This document shows positions 32,014 through 41,544 of a stretch of 64,000 bases of DNA, piece by piece (positions within the stretch are counted from its first letter, which is position 1; each line of letters starts with the position of its first letter). The position numbers and the translations under genes are program-made. The DNA lies in assembly GCF_003240565.2 (NCBI RefSeq), contig NZ_CP117255.1, positions 2,896,501-2,960,500 of the forward strand, read 5' to 3'. The DNA is from Rhizobium tumorigenes. Its GTDB lineage: Bacteria > Pseudomonadota > Alphaproteobacteria > Rhizobiales > Rhizobiaceae. The notes under the pieces were generated by a model that was not told the DNA's origin, did not search any database, and saw nothing but the letters and a program-made list of their open reading frames with translations.

Positions 32014-32793
32014 CTAGACGCGCCGCTCGACCATCATCTTCTTGATCTCGGCAATCGCCTTGGCCGGGTTCAGGCCCTTCGGGCAAGTCTGGGCACAATT
32101 CATGATCGTGTGGCAGCGGTAAAGCCGGAATGGATCTTCCAGATTGTCGAGCCGCTCGCCAGTCGCCTCATCGCGCGAATCGATCAGCCAGCGATAAGCC
32201 TGCAGCAGGACGGCCGGACCGAGATATCGGTCGCCGTTCCACCAGTAGCTCGGACAGGAGGCCGAGCAGCAGGCACAGAGGATGCACTCGTAGAGACCGT
32301 CCAGCTTCTGGCGGTCGTCATGGCTCTGCTTCCATTCCTTCGCAGGCTCCGGCGATACGGTCTTCAGCCAGGGCTCGATCGAGCGATGCTGCGCGTAGAA
32401 GTTCGTCAGGTCAGGAACCAGGTCTTTCACCACCGGAAGGTGCGGCAGCGGGTAGACCTTGACGGTACCCTTCACCTCGTCCAGCCCCTTGGTGCAGGCG
32501 AGCGTATTGGTGCCGTCGATGTTCATCGCGCAGGACCCGCAGATCCCCTCGCGACAGGAGCGGCGCAGCGTCAGCGTCGGGTCGATGTTGTTCTTGATGT
32601 AGAGCAGCGCGTCCAGCACCATCGGCCCGCAGTCGTCGACATCGATGTAGAAGGTATCGATGCTCGGGTTGTGACCATCGTCCGGGCTCCAGCGATAGAT
32701 CCGCAGTTCGCGCGTGTTCGTCGCACCCTGCGGCTTAGGCCAGACCTTGCCTTCGCGCATCTGGGAGTTCTTGGGGAGAGCGAGTTCAACCAT
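32014..32793 (-). CDS. sdhB: Succinate dehydrogenase iron-sulfur subunit
   Basis: The 259-residue SdhB carries electrons from SdhA to ubiquinone at the inner membrane. The 2Fe-2S ligands are in [15 protein letters not shown] plus the later LACTKG; the [12 protein letters not shown] and [17 protein letters not shown] segments ligate the 4Fe-4S and 3Fe-4S clusters. The start codon lies inside the end of the vapC-like gene, overlapping it by 8 bases, and its ribosome-binding AGGA is also inside that gene. In a standard operon it would follow sdhA directly. Confidence 0.97.
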   Translation of the reverse strand: MVELALPKNSQMREGKVWPKPQGATNTRELRIYRWSPDDGHNPSIDTFYIDVDDCGPMVLDALLYIKNNIDPTLTLRRSCREGICGSCAMNIDGTNTLACTKGLDEVKGTVKVYPLPHLPVVKDLVPDLTNFYAQHRSIEPWLKTVSPEPAKEWKQSHDDRQKLDGLYECILCACCSASCPSYWWNGDRYLGPAVLLQAYRWLIDSRDEATGERLDNLEDPFRLYRCHTIMNCAQTCPKGLNPAKAIAEIKKMMVERRV

Positions 32794-33244
32794 GCTTATT
32801 TTCCTGTTCCAGCAGTAAGCGCCCGTAGGCCTCTTCCAGACTCAAAACGATTTCACCAACGCCTGCCGCGACAGCTTTGGCCCTGAATTTTTCGTCTGCC
32901 GTCACTAGCAGACTTCCTGGCGTACGAAGTGCACAAGCCAGGTAAAGAACATCGTAGATCGAGTGGTCCAGACGGGCCGCATACTCAAATGCTACGTTGA
33001 TGAGTTGTGAGGACGGAACGATCTCCTTGAACGCGGCCGCCAGGTTTTTCACCGACACCGCCGCCTGCTCATGGGAGATGTATCCACCCCTTGCTTTGCG
33101 CCTCATCACATTCGAAACTTCGGCAAAAACAAGATCGGGTGCCACCAGCCGATTGCTTTCGTTGGAGATCGCCACCGCTTCGTCGTGATGGCTTTCGTCG
33201 ACAAACCATTTTATAGCCACGGAAGCGTCGACAACGAAGATCAA
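32786..33244 (-). CDS. vapC: PIN-domain toxin (VapC/FitB family)
   Basis: This 152-residue PIN-domain protein should be a ribonuclease toxin cutting RNA, probably a tRNA, when freed of its antitoxin. Acidic active-site residues are visible in order: D6 in [12 protein letters not shown], the Glu of [14 protein letters not shown], the Asp of [12 protein letters not shown] and the Asp of LLVTADEKF. The gene overlaps its antitoxin gene by 4 bases (ATGA) and sdhB by 8 bases. All catalytic residues are intact, so it appears functional. Which RNA it cuts cannot be read from sequence. Confidence 0.88.
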   Translation of the reverse strand: MIFVVDASVAIKWFVDESHHDEAVAISNESNRLVAPDLVFAEVSNVMRRKARGGYISHEQAAVSVKNLAAAFKEIVPSSQLINVAFEYAARLDHSIYDVLYLACALRTPGSLLVTADEKFRAKAVAAGVGEIVLSLEEAYGRLLLEQENKHG

Positions 33245-33477
33245 CGACTGCGATCCTCTTTTAACATCGCCAAGCTGTCAGGCTGCTGGATGCCTTTGGG
33301 GGTCATCGCGGCAATCCGCTTTGCAATCGAAGAGAAGGGTTCTGACGCCTGTTGATCTTCGAGCGCATGTCGAAGCAATGCGCTAGCCTGATCTTCGACC
33401 GATCGATTATTCAACTGTGCCAAGCTCTCCAGCTTGTTCAGAAGACGATCCTCGATCCTGATCCGCATTTCACCCAT
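33241..33477 (-). CDS. vapB: Ribbon-helix-helix antitoxin (FitA/VapB-like)
   Basis: This 78-residue protein lies just before the PIN toxin and overlaps it by 4 bases. The N-terminus (MRIRIEDRLLNKLESLAQLNNRSVEDQ, in pieces) has the strand-helix-helix pattern of FitA-type antitoxins that bind DNA, and the C-terminal [14 protein letters not shown] matches the toxin-binding tail of that family. A strong GGAGG lies 7 bases before the ATG. It is only 47 bases from the sdhA stop, so it may be transcribed mainly from the sdh promoter, losing the usual autoregulation. Confidence 0.82.
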   Translation of the reverse strand: MGEMRIRIEDRLLNKLESLAQLNNRSVEDQASALLRHALEDQQASEPFSSIAKRIAAMTPKGIQQPDSLAMLKEDRSR

Positions 33478-33524
33478 GACAGTGCCTCCGGCGATATCCT
33501 GCGCCTATCTTGCCATAACCCTCA

Positions 33525-35381
33525 TCAATACACACGCGCCTTCGGCTCGATCTTTTGCGGATCCATGCCTTCGGCGATCAGCTCGGTGTGAACCGGACGG
33601 TAGTCGAGTTTCACTTTGCCGGCGTCGTTGACCCAGGAGAGCGTGTGCTTGCGCCAGTTGACGTCGTCGCGGCCGCCGAAGGGACCGTCGGTGAAGTCTT
33701 CCCGGGCGTGGCTACCGCGGCTTTCCTTGCGGGCTTCCGCGCCATAGATCGTGGTGATCGCGTTGGCCATCAGGTTGTGCAGTTCGAGCGTCTCGACGAG
33801 GTCCGAGTTCCATATCAGCGAACGGTCGGTGACCTTTACGTCGGAAAGCTCCATCCAGATCGCCGACATCCGCTCGCAGCCCGAGGCCAGCGATTCCTGC
33901 GTACGGAACACGGCAGCGTCGTCCTGCATGGCATGCTGCATCTTTTCGCGCAGCACAGATGTCGGCGTATTGCCGTTCGAAAACCGCAGCTTGTCGAAGC
34001 GATCCATGATCTTTTCGCAGGCAGCGACGTTGAGCTGAGGGATCGGCGCAGCGCGATCGATCACTTCGGCGGCCCGGATGGCAGCAGCACGTCCGAAGAC
34101 GACGAGGTCGATCAGCGAATTGGAGCCAAGGCGATTGGCGCCATGCACCGATGCGCAGCCGGCTTCGCCGACCGCCATCAGGCCCGGAAGGATGCGTTCC
34201 GGATTTTCGCCGTCCGCATTCAACACTTCGCCCCAGTAATTCGTCGGGATGCCGCCCATGTTGTAGTGCACCGTCGGCAGGACCGGGATCGGCTCGCGCG
34301 TCACGTCGACGCCGGCAAAGATCTTCGCCGATTCCGAGATGCCGGGCAGGCGTTCGTTGAGAACAGCCGGATCGAGATGGTCGAGATGCAGGTAGATGTG
34401 GTCCTTGTTCTTGCCGACGCCACGACCCTCGCGGATTTCCAGCGTCATGCAGCGCGAGACGACGTCGCGCGACGCAAGGTCCTTGGCTGATGGAGCATAG
34501 CGCTCCATGAAGCGCTCTCCCTCCGAATTGACGAGATAGCCGCCTTCGCCGCGCGCGCCTTCGGTAATGAGGCAACCCGCACCATAGATGCCGGTCGGAT
34601 GGAACTGCACGAACTCCATGTCCTGAAGCGGCAGGCCGGCACGTGCGACCATGCCACCGCCGTCGCCGGTGCAGGTATGGGCCGAGGTTGCCGAGAAATA
34701 GGCGCGGCCATAGCCGCCAGTCGCCAGCACCACCATCTTGGCGGAGAAGCGATGGATGGTTCCATCATCGAGGCACCAGGCTACGACGCCGATGCACTTG
34801 CTGCCGTCTTCCGACATGATCAGGTCGAGGGCGAAGTATTCGATGAAGAACTCGGCGTTGTGCTTCAGCGACTGTCCGTAAAGCGTGTGCAGGATGGCGT
34901 GGCCGGTACGGTCGGCGGCAGCACAGGTGCGCTGCACCGGCGGGCCTTCGCCGTAATTCTGCATATGGCCGCCGAACGGCCGCTGGTAGATCTTGCCTTC
35001 CTCATTGCGCGAGAAGGGAACGCCGTAATGCTCGAGCTCATAGACCGCCTTCGGCGCTTCCATGGTCAGGTACTGCATGGCATCGACGTCGCCGAGCCAG
35101 TCAGAGCCCTTGACGGTGTCGTAGAGATGCCATTGCCAGCTGTCCGGCGTCATGTTGCGCAGTGACGCGGCGATACCGCCCTGTGCAGCGACCGTGTGCG
35201 AACGGGTCGGAAAAACCTTGGTGATGCAGGCGGTCTTGAAACCCTGTTCGGCCATGCCGAGCGTGGCGCGGAGACCCGCGCCGCCGGCACCGACAACAAT
35301 CACGTCATAGGCGTGATCGACATACTTGTAGTCTTTCCCATTCTGGCTGGGACCATTCTGATTGGATGAGGTCGATGCCAT
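33525..35381 (-). CDS. sdhA: Succinate dehydrogenase flavoprotein subunit
   Basis: The 618-residue SdhA oxidises succinate at a covalently bound FAD. The FAD-binding [14 protein letters not shown], the flavinylation-site histidine in [11 protein letters not shown], and the active-site [21 protein letters not shown] segment (here split as FHPTGIYG and [11 protein letters not shown]) are all present, as is [11 protein letters not shown]. Length is normal. It follows sdhD after 7 bases; the next gene downstream is the antitoxin rather than sdhB. Confidence 0.98.
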   Translation of the reverse strand: MASTSSNQNGPSQNGKDYKYVDHAYDVIVVGAGGAGLRATLGMAEQGFKTACITKVFPTRSHTVAAQGGIAASLRNMTPDSWQWHLYDTVKGSDWLGDVDAMQYLTMEAPKAVYELEHYGVPFSRNEEGKIYQRPFGGHMQNYGEGPPVQRTCAAADRTGHAILHTLYGQSLKHNAEFFIEYFALDLIMSEDGSKCIGVVAWCLDDGTIHRFSAKMVVLATGGYGRAYFSATSAHTCTGDGGGMVARAGLPLQDMEFVQFHPTGIYGAGCLITEGARGEGGYLVNSEGERFMERYAPSAKDLASRDVVSRCMTLEIREGRGVGKNKDHIYLHLDHLDPAVLNERLPGISESAKIFAGVDVTREPIPVLPTVHYNMGGIPTNYWGEVLNADGENPERILPGLMAVGEAGCASVHGANRLGSNSLIDLVVFGRAAAIRAAEVIDRAAPIPQLNVAACEKIMDRFDKLRFSNGNTPTSVLREKMQHAMQDDAAVFRTQESLASGCERMSAIWMELSDVKVTDRSLIWNSDLVETLELHNLMANAITTIYGAEARKESRGSHAREDFTDGPFGGRDDVNWRKHTLSWVNDAGKVKLDYRPVHTELIAEGMDPQKIEPKARVY

Positions 35382-35388
35382 GATGCAA

Positions 35389-35769
35389 TTATCCTACGAA
35401 CGCGATTTTCAGAATGGCGAAGAGACATAGCCCAGCGACGACGATCGAAAAGAACGTGTTGAGCATCAGCAAGACGATCTTGCCGACTTCGCCATGGACA
35501 TAGTCCTCGATGACCACTTGCATTCCGAGACGCATGTGAACAACGCCGGAGATCACCATAAGCGCCATGACGACGGCCACGAACGGGTTCGAAAGTGCAT
35601 GCACGACAACGGCGTAAGGCGCGCCGGCGTAGATCATCAGGAAAATGACGAAGAACATGAACAGCGGCACGTTGGCGACGGCAGTCAGCCGCTGGCGCCA
35701 GAAATGCTCGGTGCCGTCCTTGGCCGAACCAAGACCGCGAACGCGGCTGAGAGGGGTGCGCATATCCAT
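35389..35769 (-). CDS. sdhD: Succinate dehydrogenase membrane anchor subunit D
   Basis: The 126-residue SdhD has three membrane helices ([64 protein letters not shown], each cut to the hydrophobic part) and the [15 protein letters not shown] motif with the heme b ligand histidine and quinone-site Asp-Tyr. ATG 35769 begins [19 protein letters not shown], the usual rhizobial N-terminus. Confidence 0.93.
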   Translation of the reverse strand: MDMRTPLSRVRGLGSAKDGTEHFWRQRLTAVANVPLFMFFVIFLMIYAGAPYAVVVHALSNPFVAVVMALMVISGVVHMRLGMQVVIEDYVHGEVGKIVLLMLNTFFSIVVAGLCLFAILKIAFVG

Positions 35770-35780
35770 GACCAGAACCC

Positions 35781-36176
35781 TCAGAAGCGCATCGCCAGGC
35801 CGACGGCCCAGACGACGGCGGTAAGACAGAGCGAACCTATCAGGTTTGCGATAGCGAGCTTCGTGGAGAAATGTTTTTCGAACCCGTAGCCGAGATCCCA
35901 CATGAAATGGCGGAAGCCACCCAGCATGTGGTGCAGCAAGGCCCACGTATAGCCCAGCAGGATGAGGCGACCGATGATCGTCCCGAGGAACCAGTTGGCC
36001 CAGTCGAAATAGAACTGGCCCGACGCCGCAGCGACAAGCCACCATACGACCAAGAGGGTGCCGACGTAGAGCGCAATACCGGTGATGCGGTGTACGATCG
36101 ACATGATCATGGTTGGAATTGGTTTGTAGATTTGCAGATGCGGCGATATTGGCCGATTTTGTGTGACGTTCGCCAT
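35781..36176 (-). CDS. sdhC: Succinate dehydrogenase cytochrome b556 subunit
   Basis: The 131-residue SdhC is the first gene of the sdh operon. It has three membrane helices, the family N-terminus [12 protein letters not shown], the conserved [11 protein letters not shown], and [15 protein letters not shown] with the heme b ligand. The sdhD gene starts 11 bases downstream. Confidence 0.96.
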   Translation of the reverse strand: MANVTQNRPISPHLQIYKPIPTMIMSIVHRITGIALYVGTLLVVWWLVAAASGQFYFDWANWFLGTIIGRLILLGYTWALLHHMLGGFRHFMWDLGYGFEKHFSTKLAIANLIGSLCLTAVVWAVGLAMRF

Positions 36177-36479
36177 CTAGACCTCGCGGCGTTACGATGC
36201 GCTTCCAATGTGGGCAAGCCCGGGCAACACACCAGTGACAAAGTCCTATGTGCGTTGCATCAATCGCGTGGTTTAATCACCGAAATGCCTGCCGACAAGC
36301 ACTATTGCTATCCTCGGAAAATTTAATCGATTGACGTCATCCACACGCCGATTTCGCCGTATTACACTGTTGCGAGTTAACCATCCGGCCCGGTTTGTTG
36401 CCCGCGGCGTGGACTTGGTCTTCCATTTCCGGCACTCTTCCTTAACTTTTTGTTAACGATTATTTGTCCGGAGGCCGGT
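36177..36479. other. Divergent promoter region of sdhC and a secreted-protein gene
   Basis: About 300 bases between divergent genes. I see no gene. It should contain the sdh promoter (minus strand) and the promoter of the gene at 36480 (plus strand), but no convincing -35/-10 pair stands out. Confidence 0.45.
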
Positions 36480-37037
36480 ATGCCTGGTGTTTTCTCGCGA
36501 ATCGGTACGATCTTTGCTGCTGCAGCACTGTGCGGAACCCTCACGTTGCCTGTTCTGGCAAACGACTACCACAGCCAGGGCCGGACCATTTTTCATCAGC
36601 GAGCGCACGCCCCTGGCTTTCGGGACCGCGAGAGTGGCGGACACCGCTTTTACGCCCACGACCGCCGCCCTCGCGAGGGGCGCAGCCGTTTCGATGACAA
36701 CGGTTATCGCAGCGATGCGCCCGAGCGGCAATTTACCAACGGGCACATGCGTGGAAACCATTTGCGGATGCTGGCGTCCCGGGATTTTTCGACGCGGCGT
36801 GGCGGTGGCATCGCCGTCATCGAGAGCCGTCAGCCGGACTATGATTTCATCAGCAATTACGCAGGCTCGGTCGATGTCTACCATGCAAATGGCGGCACCT
36901 ACATCACCGGCTATGGCGACGGCGGCTACACCGGGTCGAGCGCCCCTGTCATGGCCCCCCGCGCAAAGATCATCGATGTTGCCCGGACGCGCAATGGCTG
37001 CGCCTATGAAAACGGCGTCTGCGTCATCAGGCCCTGA
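36480..37037 (+). CDS. Small secreted protein of unknown function
   Basis: I do not recognise this family. The 185-residue product begins with a clear signal peptide (SRIGTIFAAAALCGTLTLPVLA, cut after ALA near residue 27). The mature part is rich in Arg, His, Gly and Tyr, with GGGIAVIESRQPDYDFI and a Gly/Tyr-rich stretch, and ends in NGCAYENGVCVIRP, where two cysteines may form a disulfide. GGAGG lies 5 bases before ATG 36480. It probably acts in the periplasm or outside the cell. Confidence 0.72.
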   Translation: MPGVFSRIGTIFAAAALCGTLTLPVLANDYHSQGRTIFHQRAHAPGFRDRESGGHRFYAHDRRPREGRSRFDDNGYRSDAPERQFTNGHMRGNHLRMLASRDFSTRRGGGIAVIESRQPDYDFISNYAGSVDVYHANGGTYITGYGDGGYTGSSAPVMAPRAKIIDVARTRNGCAYENGVCVIRP

Positions 37038-37040
37038 TCG

Positions 37041-37691
37041 TCAGTCTGCGCAGAACCGCCACACGGTCGTCTTCTTGATGTCACTGTCCTCGAGCGCGCG
37101 CGTCACCGGCACTTGATAGGTCGCCTGGAATGCAAGGCCCGCTTTCGGCAGGTAGGCTCGCCCGGGATCGCCGACGAGAACGACGATGCCCCGGGAGGTC
37201 AGTGCCGATAGCCAGGGGACGAGCCGGTCTGCAAATTCGCGATCGTAGAACACGTCGCCAGCGAGCAGCACGTCCGCGTCGAGGGGAAGGCCGACGATAT
37301 CATTGCCGGAAAAACCGATATCGACGCGATTTTCAGCAGCATTCAGCCGCACTGCCGTTTCCGCCCAGGGATCGATATCCACCGCCAGCACCTTTGCAGC
37401 ACCCGCATGTGCGGCGGCAATGGCCACCAGCCCCGATCCACTGGCAAAATCCACCACACGCTTGCCGGCGACGACATCGGGGTTATCGAGTACGAAACGC
37501 GCCAGGCCCTGACCTCCCGCCCAGGCGAAAGCCCAGAACGGCGGCGGTAGGCCGATCTCCTGCAGTTCCTCTTCGGTCTTCAGCCAGAGGTCATGGGCTT
37601 CGCTCGCCAGATGCAGCCGGATCTGAGGCACATGCGGCGGCGCCATCACATCGGTGTTGGCGCGGATAAACGCTTCCGGCTCGGTCTTCAC
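37041..37691 (-). CDS. Class I SAM-dependent methyltransferase, ETFB-lysine methyltransferase-like
   Basis: This 216-residue Rossmann methyltransferase has VVDFASGSGLVAIAA for SAM binding, the acidic end of strand 2 in VLAVDIDPWA, and DVLLAGDVFYD as motif post II. Together with PPFWAFAWAGGQGLARF this is the METTL20/ETFBKMT pattern. The Agrobacterium tumefaciens homologue has been reported to methylate lysines on ribosomal protein L7/L12 and the ETF beta subunit; the same targets are inferred here. It is the last gene of the tsaD operon. Confidence 0.8.
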   Translation of the reverse strand: MKTEPEAFIRANTDVMAPPHVPQIRLHLASEAHDLWLKTEEELQEIGLPPPFWAFAWAGGQGLARFVLDNPDVVAGKRVVDFASGSGLVAIAAAHAGAAKVLAVDIDPWAETAVRLNAAENRVDIGFSGNDIVGLPLDADVLLAGDVFYDREFADRLVPWLSALTSRGIVVLVGDPGRAYLPKAGLAFQATYQVPVTRALEDSDIKKTTVWRFCAD

Positions 37692-37698
37692 TCGCGGC

Positions 37699-38130
37699 TC
37701 AGCGGGGCGGATTGTCGAGGCCGCCCATCCGGCAGACCTCCAGATATTCCTCGTCGGTGACCGGTTGCACGGACAGCCGCATAGAGGTCACCAGCGACAT
37801 TTTCGCCAGCTTCTCGCTCGCCTTGACATCCTTCAGCGTCACCGGCTCCGGCATATCGCAGACGGCGCGGATGTCGACGCAATCCCACTTCGGATCGCCC
37901 TTGGCGCTGGAATCCGGATGCGACAAGGCGCAGACCTCTATGATACCGACGATCTCAAGCCCTTCGTTCGAGTGGTAGAAAAAGCCCTTGTCGCCGATCT
38001 TCATCGCCCGCATGTGGTTGCGCGCCAGATAGTTGCGCACGCCGGTCCATTCGGTGCCGGCCTCGCCCGCATCCTTCTGCGCCTGCCAGCCCCAGGTCTT
38101 CGGTTCGGATTTGAACAGCCAGTGAGCCAC
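37699..38130 (-). CDS. EVE domain-containing protein
   Basis: This 143-residue protein is a single EVE domain, a PUA-like fold thought to bind modified bases; the human relative is THYN1. Family residues include HWLFKSEPKTWGW, GVRNYLARNHMRAMKIGDKGFFYHS (seen as RNYLARNHMRAM) and VQPVTDEEYLEV. The GTG at 38130 was chosen because GGAGG lies 7 bases before it; the GTG at 38136 is too close to that site. Role in this cell is unknown. Confidence 0.85.
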   Translation of the reverse strand: MAHWLFKSEPKTWGWQAQKDAGEAGTEWTGVRNYLARNHMRAMKIGDKGFFYHSNEGLEIVGIIEVCALSHPDSSAKGDPKWDCVDIRAVCDMPEPVTLKDVKASEKLAKMSLVTSMRLSVQPVTDEEYLEVCRMGGLDNPPR

Positions 38131-38132
38131 GA

Positions 38133-38426
38133 TCACGCCTCCGGCTTGTTGAATACCCAGTTGAACGGCTTGACCTCGACGCTCTCGAACAGGCCGGCCT
38201 TGGCATAGGGGTCGGCATCGGCCAGCGCCTGCGCATCGGTGAGCGACGCCGCTTCGACGATCACCAGGCTGCCGCAGGGCTTTTCATCCGGTCCGAGAAA
38301 CGGACCGGCCATCTTTAGAGTGCCCTCGTCATTCAGCTTGTTCAGATGCTCGACATGGGCCGGGCGGGTGTCTATGCGGACGTGCAGATGGTCGGGTTTG
38401 TCCTTGCAGAGAAAAGCGAAAAGCAT
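38133..38426 (-). CDS. YciI-like protein
   Basis: This 97-residue protein belongs to the YCII family, dimeric alpha-beta proteins with a conserved His-Asp pair thought to form an active site (HVEHLNKLNDEG and DPYAKAGLFESVEVKPF). Function is not established. Its stop codon is 2 bases from the EVE gene start. Confidence 0.85.
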   Translation of the reverse strand: MLFAFLCKDKPDHLHVRIDTRPAHVEHLNKLNDEGTLKMAGPFLGPDEKPCGSLVIVEAASLTDAQALADADPYAKAGLFESVEVKPFNWVFNKPEA

Positions 38427-38453
38427 AGGTTTGCTCCTGTTTTGTGGTCAGAT

Positions 38454-39443
38454 CTATTCGGTGGTGATCGGCCGCGTCATCAACTGCTCGATGGCGTCGG
38501 AAATATCGAGCGTGCCATCAATAATGGCCGCGACCGCTTCGGTGATCGGCATGGAGATGCCGAGTTCGGCGGCAAGCCGCACCGCGACGGAAGCGGCAAG
38601 CGCTCCTTCGACCAGCGCCCCTTGCGCCGGATCCCGAAGCTCGCCGCGACCAAGCGCGATGCCGAAGCGCAGGTTGCGCGACTGGTGGCTGGTCGCAGTC
38701 AAGACGAGATCGCCGAGGCCGGAGAGGCCACGCACCGTCTCCGCCTGCCCGCCCTGCGCGCCGACGAAGCGCGACATCTCGGCCAGCCCCCTGCTGATCA
38801 GCGCGGCGCGGGCTGAATCGCCGATGCCACGGCCTTCGACGATGCCACAGGCAATCGCCAGCACGTTCTTCAGCGCGCCGCCCAATTGCACGCCGATCCG
38901 GTCGTCGGAAGCATAGAGCCTGAACGTCCGCCCCGAAATCGCCTGCGCCAACCGTTCGGCATCAGCCATGTCCCCGGCGGCGACAGCCATTGCCGTCGGC
39001 AGCCCCTTGGCAATATCGGCGGCAAAGCCGGGACCTGATAGCACTGCGATGGCGTGATGCGGCAATTCGCGTTCCAGCATCTGCGTCAGCAACGAACCGG
39101 AGACCCGGTCGATCCCCTTGGCACAGGTGACGACGACGGCATCCTTCGAGAGGTATTGTCCATACTGCCGGGCTGCATCCGCTTGTGCCTGCGACGGCAT
39201 GGCGAAAAGGATTATATCGGCATGGGAGACCGCATCCGGCTCGGCGGAAAAGTTGAGCCCATCGGGAAGCGCAATACCGGGCAAAGCCGCTTCGTGCCGG
39301 CGCTCGGCGGCAAGTCTGGCCATCAGCGCCGCATCGCGGCCGACGAGCACCACCTCGTTGCGCCCGGCCTGGGCAATGACGGAGGCCAGCGCCGTTCCGA
39401 AGGCGCCGGCGCCGATGACGGCGATGCGCTCCGTCCCACTCAT
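38454..39443 (-). CDS. gpsA: Glycerol-3-phosphate dehydrogenase [NAD(P)+]
   Basis: This 329-residue soluble enzyme reduces dihydroxyacetone phosphate to sn-glycerol-3-phosphate for phospholipid synthesis. The N-terminal [12 protein letters not shown] binds NAD(P), VTCAKGIDR holds the catalytic lysine block, and [16 protein letters not shown] is family-specific. ATG 39443 overlaps the tsaD stop by 4 bases (ATGA). Confidence 0.95.
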   Translation of the reverse strand: MSGTERIAVIGAGAFGTALASVIAQAGRNEVVLVGRDAALMARLAAERRHEAALPGIALPDGLNFSAEPDAVSHADIILFAMPSQAQADAARQYGQYLSKDAVVVTCAKGIDRVSGSLLTQMLERELPHHAIAVLSGPGFAADIAKGLPTAMAVAAGDMADAERLAQAISGRTFRLYASDDRIGVQLGGALKNVLAIACGIVEGRGIGDSARAALISRGLAEMSRFVGAQGGQAETVRGLSGLGDLVLTATSHQSRNLRFGIALGRGELRDPAQGALVEGALAASVAVRLAAELGISMPITEAVAAIIDGTLDISDAIEQLMTRPITTE

Positions 39444-40537
39444 GATTTCGCGCCCCGCCGGCCATGGCCGATCAGCGCCGCAGCATTGGCGTCCAGCGGC
39501 CAGCGCGAGCGCGGCGCGACCGAGAGATCGTCTGCAGGCTGACCAGTCGCCATCCGCTCGAGGCCGGCCCAGGCGATCATCACGGCATTGTCGGTGCAAA
39601 GATGCAGCGGCGGGGCGATGAAGCGGAAGCCCTGCTGGTCGCATAGCTCCTGCAAGGTCCGGCGCAATTCGAGATTGGCGGCGACACCGCCGGCTACGAC
39701 CAGCGCCGGGCGATCCGACAATTGCGGAAACTCGGTCTTGAAGCGTTGCAGCCCGCGCCCGATGCGATCCTTCAGCGTCCGTGAAATGGCCTTCTGGAAA
39801 GAGGCACAGATGTCGGCGATATCCCGATCCGAAAGCGGCGCGATTTCCATTGCAGCCTGCCGCACGGCGGTCTTCAGACCGGAGAATGAAAAATCGAGCC
39901 GCACTTCACCTACCAGCGGCCTGGGGAAAACGAACCGGTCGGCATTGCCGGTCTTTGCCGCCTTTTCCACCGCCGGACCGCCGGGATAGGGCAGGCCCAG
40001 CAGCTTGGCCGTCTTGTCGAAGGCTTCGCCGAGCGCATCGTCGATGGTCGTGCCCCAACGCTCGTAGACGCCGACGCCGCGCACCAGGATCAATTGCGTG
40101 TGGCCGCCGGAGACCAGCAGCATCAGGTAGGGAAAGGCCAGCCCATCAGTCAGTCGCGCGGTCAACGCGTGGCCTTCGAGGTGGTTGATGGCATAGAGCG
40201 GCTTGCCCGAGGCACGCGCCATCGCCTTCGCCGTCATCAGCCCGACCAGAAGACCACCGATCAACCCTGGACCTGACGTCGCGGCAATCGCATCGACGTC
40301 GGCAAGCGACACATTGGCGCGTTTCAAAGCTTCTTCGATGAGCGTATCAAGCGCCTCGACATGGGCGCGAGCCGCGATTTCGGGGACCACGCCGCCATAG
40401 GCACTGTGTTCCTCCATCTGGCTGAGAACGACGTCCGACAACACAGAGCACTGCCCGTCCGACCGGCGTTCGACAACGGCAGCGGCGGTTTCGTCACAGC
40501 TTGTTTCGATGCCGAGAATGCGGAGAAAGGGCGTCAT
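39440..40537 (-). CDS. tsaD: tRNA N6-threonylcarbamoyladenosine synthase subunit TsaD
   Basis: This 365-residue ASKHA-fold enzyme transfers the threonylcarbamoyl group to A37 of ANN-decoding tRNAs. [12 protein letters not shown] begins the fold, the metal-binding HLEGH motif is present in [13 protein letters not shown], and [10 protein letters not shown] and [16 protein letters not shown] follow. It is the first gene of tsaD-gpsA-yciI-EVE-methyltransferase and is divergent from hemC, a common alphaproteobacterial arrangement. Confidence 0.97.
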   Translation of the reverse strand: MTPFLRILGIETSCDETAAAVVERRSDGQCSVLSDVVLSQMEEHSAYGGVVPEIAARAHVEALDTLIEEALKRANVSLADVDAIAATSGPGLIGGLLVGLMTAKAMARASGKPLYAINHLEGHALTARLTDGLAFPYLMLLVSGGHTQLILVRGVGVYERWGTTIDDALGEAFDKTAKLLGLPYPGGPAVEKAAKTGNADRFVFPRPLVGEVRLDFSFSGLKTAVRQAAMEIAPLSDRDIADICASFQKAISRTLKDRIGRGLQRFKTEFPQLSDRPALVVAGGVAANLELRRTLQELCDQQGFRFIAPPLHLCTDNAVMIAWAGLERMATGQPADDLSVAPRSRWPLDANAAALIGHGRRGAKS

Positions 40538-40611
40538 GGAACCTGAACGTCGGATTGCGGTGCTGGCGAAACCTGTTTACGAGAACTGTCGGTAACAACG
40601 GATCAATACGG

Positions 40612-41541
40612 ATGCAAACGAAACCTTTCCGGATCGGCACGCGCGGTAGTCCGCTGGCGCTGGCCCAGGCCCACGAGGCGCGAGACCGGCTGATTGCTGC
40701 CCATGGCCTGCCCTCGGAAATGTTCGAGATCGTCGTCATGACGACGATGGGCGACCGCATTACCGACCGCTCGCTCGCTGAAATCGGCGGCAAGGGGCTG
40801 TTCACCCAGGAACTCGAACTGCGGCTTTTGACCGAAGACCTGGACTTTGCCGTACATTCCGCAAAAGACATGTCCACCAAGCTACCGGAGGGCCTTTATC
40901 TCTCTGCCTTCCTGCCGCGCGAAGATATCAGGGACGCCGTGATCGGCCGCACGGCGCCGAGCCTGCTGGAATTGCCACATGGCGCAACGGTCGGCTCTGC
41001 ATCGCTTCGCCGACAGGCGCTGATCCGACGCATGCGGCCGGATATCAACGTCATCGTCTTTCGCGGCGCAGTCGATACCCGGTTGCGCAAGTTGCGCGAA
41101 GGCCAGGCCGATGCCACGCTTCTGGCTGTGGCCGGGCTGAAGCGACTGGGCAAGTTTGACGTGCTCACCGAGATACTCGACCCAGACGCCTTTCCGCCAG
41201 CCCCGGCACAGGGCGCAATTGCCATCGAAAGCCGTGTGGGCGACGTCCGCACCAATACGCTGCTGGCGCCGATCAACGACATTCCCACCTTCGACACCGT
41301 CTCCTGTGAGCGCGGCTTTCTCGCGACGCTCGACGGCTCCTGCCGCACGCCGATTGCCGGCTACGCCACCTGCGAAGGCGATAATTTGCGCTTTTTCGGC
41401 ATGATCCTTACCCCGGACGGTCGCATCGAGCACAACATAACCGTCGAAGGCCGGCGCTCGGATGCCGAAGCCCTTGGCGCTGCTGCCGGCGAGGCGGTAC
41501 GCGACAAGGCCGGCCCGACCTTTTTCAACAGCTGGAGCTGA
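40612..41541 (+). CDS. hemC: Porphobilinogen deaminase (hydroxymethylbilane synthase)
   Basis: This 309-residue cytoplasmic enzyme polymerises four porphobilinogens in heme synthesis. [13 protein letters not shown], the catalytic [12 protein letters not shown] and the dipyrromethane-attachment cysteine C244 in [13 protein letters not shown] are present. ATG 40612 gives the usual N-terminus. It is divergent from tsaD with a 74-base shared promoter region. Confidence 0.97.
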   Translation: MQTKPFRIGTRGSPLALAQAHEARDRLIAAHGLPSEMFEIVVMTTMGDRITDRSLAEIGGKGLFTQELELRLLTEDLDFAVHSAKDMSTKLPEGLYLSAFLPREDIRDAVIGRTAPSLLELPHGATVGSASLRRQALIRRMRPDINVIVFRGAVDTRLRKLREGQADATLLAVAGLKRLGKFDVLTEILDPDAFPPAPAQGAIAIESRVGDVRTNTLLAPINDIPTFDTVSCERGFLATLDGSCRTPIAGYATCEGDNLRFFGMILTPDGRIEHNITVEGRRSDAEALGAAAGEAVRDKAGPTFFNSWS

Positions 41542-41544
41542 CAG

